This document shows, in pieces, positions 4,768-5,819 of a stretch of 5,819 bases of DNA (positions are counted from its first letter, which is position 1; the number at the start of each line of letters is the position of its first letter). Source of the DNA: Prevotella sp. UBA3294 (GTDB taxonomy: Bacteria > Bacteroidota > Bacteroidia > Bacteroidales > Bacteroidaceae); NCBI GenBank assembly GCA_002361535.1, contig DETG01000055.1:1-5819 (forward strand), read 5' to 3'. The position numbers and the translations under genes were made by a program. A model generated the notes under the pieces. That model was not told the origin of the DNA. It did not search any database and saw only the letters and a program-made list of their open reading frames with translations.

Positions 4768-5652
4768 CTATGGTAGCAGGTTCTTTCCTGTTTGGTTCAT
4801 CATGCCCTTGGCTTTGTCGTAGGGGATGGTGAAGGAAGGCATGCCGGCGGCATAGGCAGCGATCTCGTATTGCTGGTAGGTGACAATAATGCCGTCTTTG
4901 CCGAAGAGTGGGGGGGTGACGGGCATGGGGATAACAAAGGTGTCGTTCAAGGTGAGGCAGCCTTCCAGTTCTTCATCCGTTTTCACCTCGAAATATTCTT
5001 TGAGTCCGTTCCTGATGACACTCTGCATGCCGGTAGCGGTGAACAGCTCCCAGCCTATGCGGCGGCCGTCGCTCTTGCGGAATGACATTCCCGAACCTAC
5101 TGATCCGCCGTGAGCACCCCCTGCGTTCTCATAGCTCTTGAAGAGAAAGGTGACCACTTTGTCGGTCTCATAGTCCTTGGTGATTTTCGTACTCGATGCC
5201 AAAGGGGGGATCTCTGGTGCACCATCTTCTTTCATGGTGCTGTTCATCTCCTCAAACTCCTTTAACTTGAGACTGAAATAGTAGTCGGCCATCTTTTCAC
5301 CATCGGCAAGATCACCGTTGTAGGATCCTTGCTTCGAATTGTCTTCGCCTCCGCCGTAGCAGGTGCCAAGTGATTCACTGATATATTCACGTATGGCATT
5401 GACGAGTGTGGCATTACCATTCTCTGGGAAATCAAAGGACAACTCGAATTCGCCCACTTCGTTCTTCTTGCTCTTGGTGATGTTCTTGACAGTGAGCTGA
5501 CTCGATGGCAGTTCTGAACGGTCTTTCACCGCGGATTGGACAGAATCTGACGTTTCGGGGATTGCAGTCTGTGTTTGTTGCTTGTTGTTGCAACCCGACA
5601 TGATGAGGGCAGCCAAGGTGATGGTTGCTGTGTGTCTTACGATGTTTTTCAT
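4768..5652 (-). CDS. DUF3298 (RsiV/PdaC-like) lipoprotein
   Basis: This is a 294-aa lipoprotein. The signal peptide ends in the lipobox MSGC with C21 as the lipidated residue, followed by a Gln/Thr-rich linker to about residue 45. The rest resembles the DUF4163-DUF3298 pair found in Bacillus RsiV and PdaC. Residues 50-150 fit the N-terminal part. The C-terminal domain shows the characteristic GGAHG (178-182), then DGRRIGWELF (195-204), and the closing motif YQQYEIAAYAAGMPSFTIPY (259-278). In Bacillus, RsiV is a lysozyme-sensing anti-sigma factor and PdaC a peptidoglycan deacetylase, but this protein has neither the anti-sigma segment nor a deacetylase domain. Only the extracytoplasmic module is present. 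Binding of a wall component or lysozyme is therefore possible but not shown. ATG at 5652 is the only start that keeps the signal peptide. A nested inverted repeat lies just upstream. Confidence 0.8.
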   Translation of the reverse strand: MKNIVRHTATITLAALIMSGCNNKQQTQTAIPETSDSVQSAVKDRSELPSSQLTVKNITKSKKNEVGEFELSFDFPENGNATLVNAIREYISESLGTCYGGGEDNSKQGSYNGDLADGEKMADYYFSLKLKEFEEMNSTMKEDGAPEIPPLASSTKITKDYETDKVVTFLFKSYENAGGAHGGSVGSGMSFRKSDGRRIGWELFTATGMQSVIRNGLKEYFEVKTDEELEGCLTLNDTFVIPMPVTPPLFGKDGIIVTYQQYEIAAYAAGMPSFTIPYDKAKGMMNQTGKNLLP

Positions 5653-5680
5653 TATTCTTTATTCTCTGGGTATTATATAA

Positions 5681-5745
5681 TCACGAATTCGAGAATTAGT
5701 GTATGCTGCATGCAGCAAAGTATTCTCTAATTCTCAAATTCGTGA
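5681..5745. repeat. 65-bp nested inverted repeat upstream of the DUF3298 gene
   Basis: Outer arms of 19 bp (5681-5699, beginning TCACGAATTC, and 5727-5745, ending AAATTCGTGA) pair with one mismatch. The 27-bp centre holds a second, perfect 14-bp palindrome TGCTGCATGCAGCA (5704-5717). It lies about 20 bp after the likely stop codon of the gene at the right edge and 28 bp before the ATG of the lipoprotein gene. It may be the terminator of the former, a control site of the latter, or both. Confidence 0.75.
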
Positions 5746-5765
5746 AAAGATTTATACAGGATGGG

Positions 5766-5819
5766 TTAGCAGGTAGCGGGCCACGGCTTCAAGGTCTTGA
5801 AGAAATCGTTGCCCTTGTC
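5766..5819 (-). CDS. C-terminal end of a gene entering from the right (partial)
   Basis: The minus strand has an open frame from the window edge to a TAA at 5768-5766, giving 17 residues that end LKPWPATC. Third codon positions in this frame are almost all G or C (15 of 17), like the nearby lipoprotein gene, which favours it as the true frame. A second minus-strand frame is also open, to a TAA at 5754-5752, and ends EAVARYLLTHPV. I cannot decide between them with certainty or name the product. Both end just before the nested inverted repeat. Confidence 0.35.
   Translation of the reverse strand, partial: DKGNDFFKTLKPWPATC

Noticed and set aside
5716..5738. A possible promoter for the DUF3298 gene, with TACTTTG at 5722-5716 and TTTG at 5738-5735.
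   Set aside because: The boxes are only 12 bp apart and the -7 box is one base short of the consensus, so it is not convincing.

Overview
This window looks like a chromosomal segment of a Bacteroidales bacterium, most likely Prevotella or a close relative. The evidence is threefold: promoters of the Bacteroidetes type (TTTG, 19-20 bp, TAnnTTTG) sit at sensible distances before genes, several products carry lipoprotein signal peptides typical of the phylum, and there is a periplasmic-TPR/cytoplasmic-HTH regulator of a kind common there. No mobile element, RNA gene or CRISPR array was recognised. The genus is an inference; no 16S or database comparison was available.

Every gene I can support lies on the minus strand. 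Reading in the direction of transcription (right to left): the last codons of a gene running in from the right edge (to about 5766); a 65-bp nested inverted repeat (5681-5745); a DUF3298/RsiV-like lipoprotein (4768-5652); a perfect 17-bp-arm hairpin that also carries the -33 box of the next promoter (4697-4736); an 8-strand-type outer-membrane beta-barrel protein (4079-4630); a terminator-like hairpin (4011-4046); about 280 bp of mosaic intergenic repeats (3732-4003); a tandemly duplicated promoter cassette (3544-3710); a membrane-spanning TPR regulator (1764-3527); a 43-codon membrane protein with its own strong promoter (1452-1583); an arginine-deiminase-family lipoprotein (285-1379); and another copy of the mosaic repeat (about 23-207).

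The products are mostly envelope proteins: two lipoproteins, a barrel, a small inner-membrane peptide and an inner-membrane regulator with a large periplasmic domain. Most genes have a visible promoter of their own, so this looks like a row of independent units. The exception is the 43-aa gene and the deiminase, which lie 72 bp apart with no clear promoter between them and may be co-transcribed. No shared pathway is shown by the sequence.

The most unusual signals are: a repeat family made of 9-bp-period blocks around a 19-nt palindrome; an imperfectly duplicated promoter/hairpin cassette before the regulator gene; a sharp GC shift inside the regulator gene (about 41% to 59% by hand count); the unannotated 43-aa protein; and a compact, probably surface-exposed arginine-deiminase-like lipoprotein.
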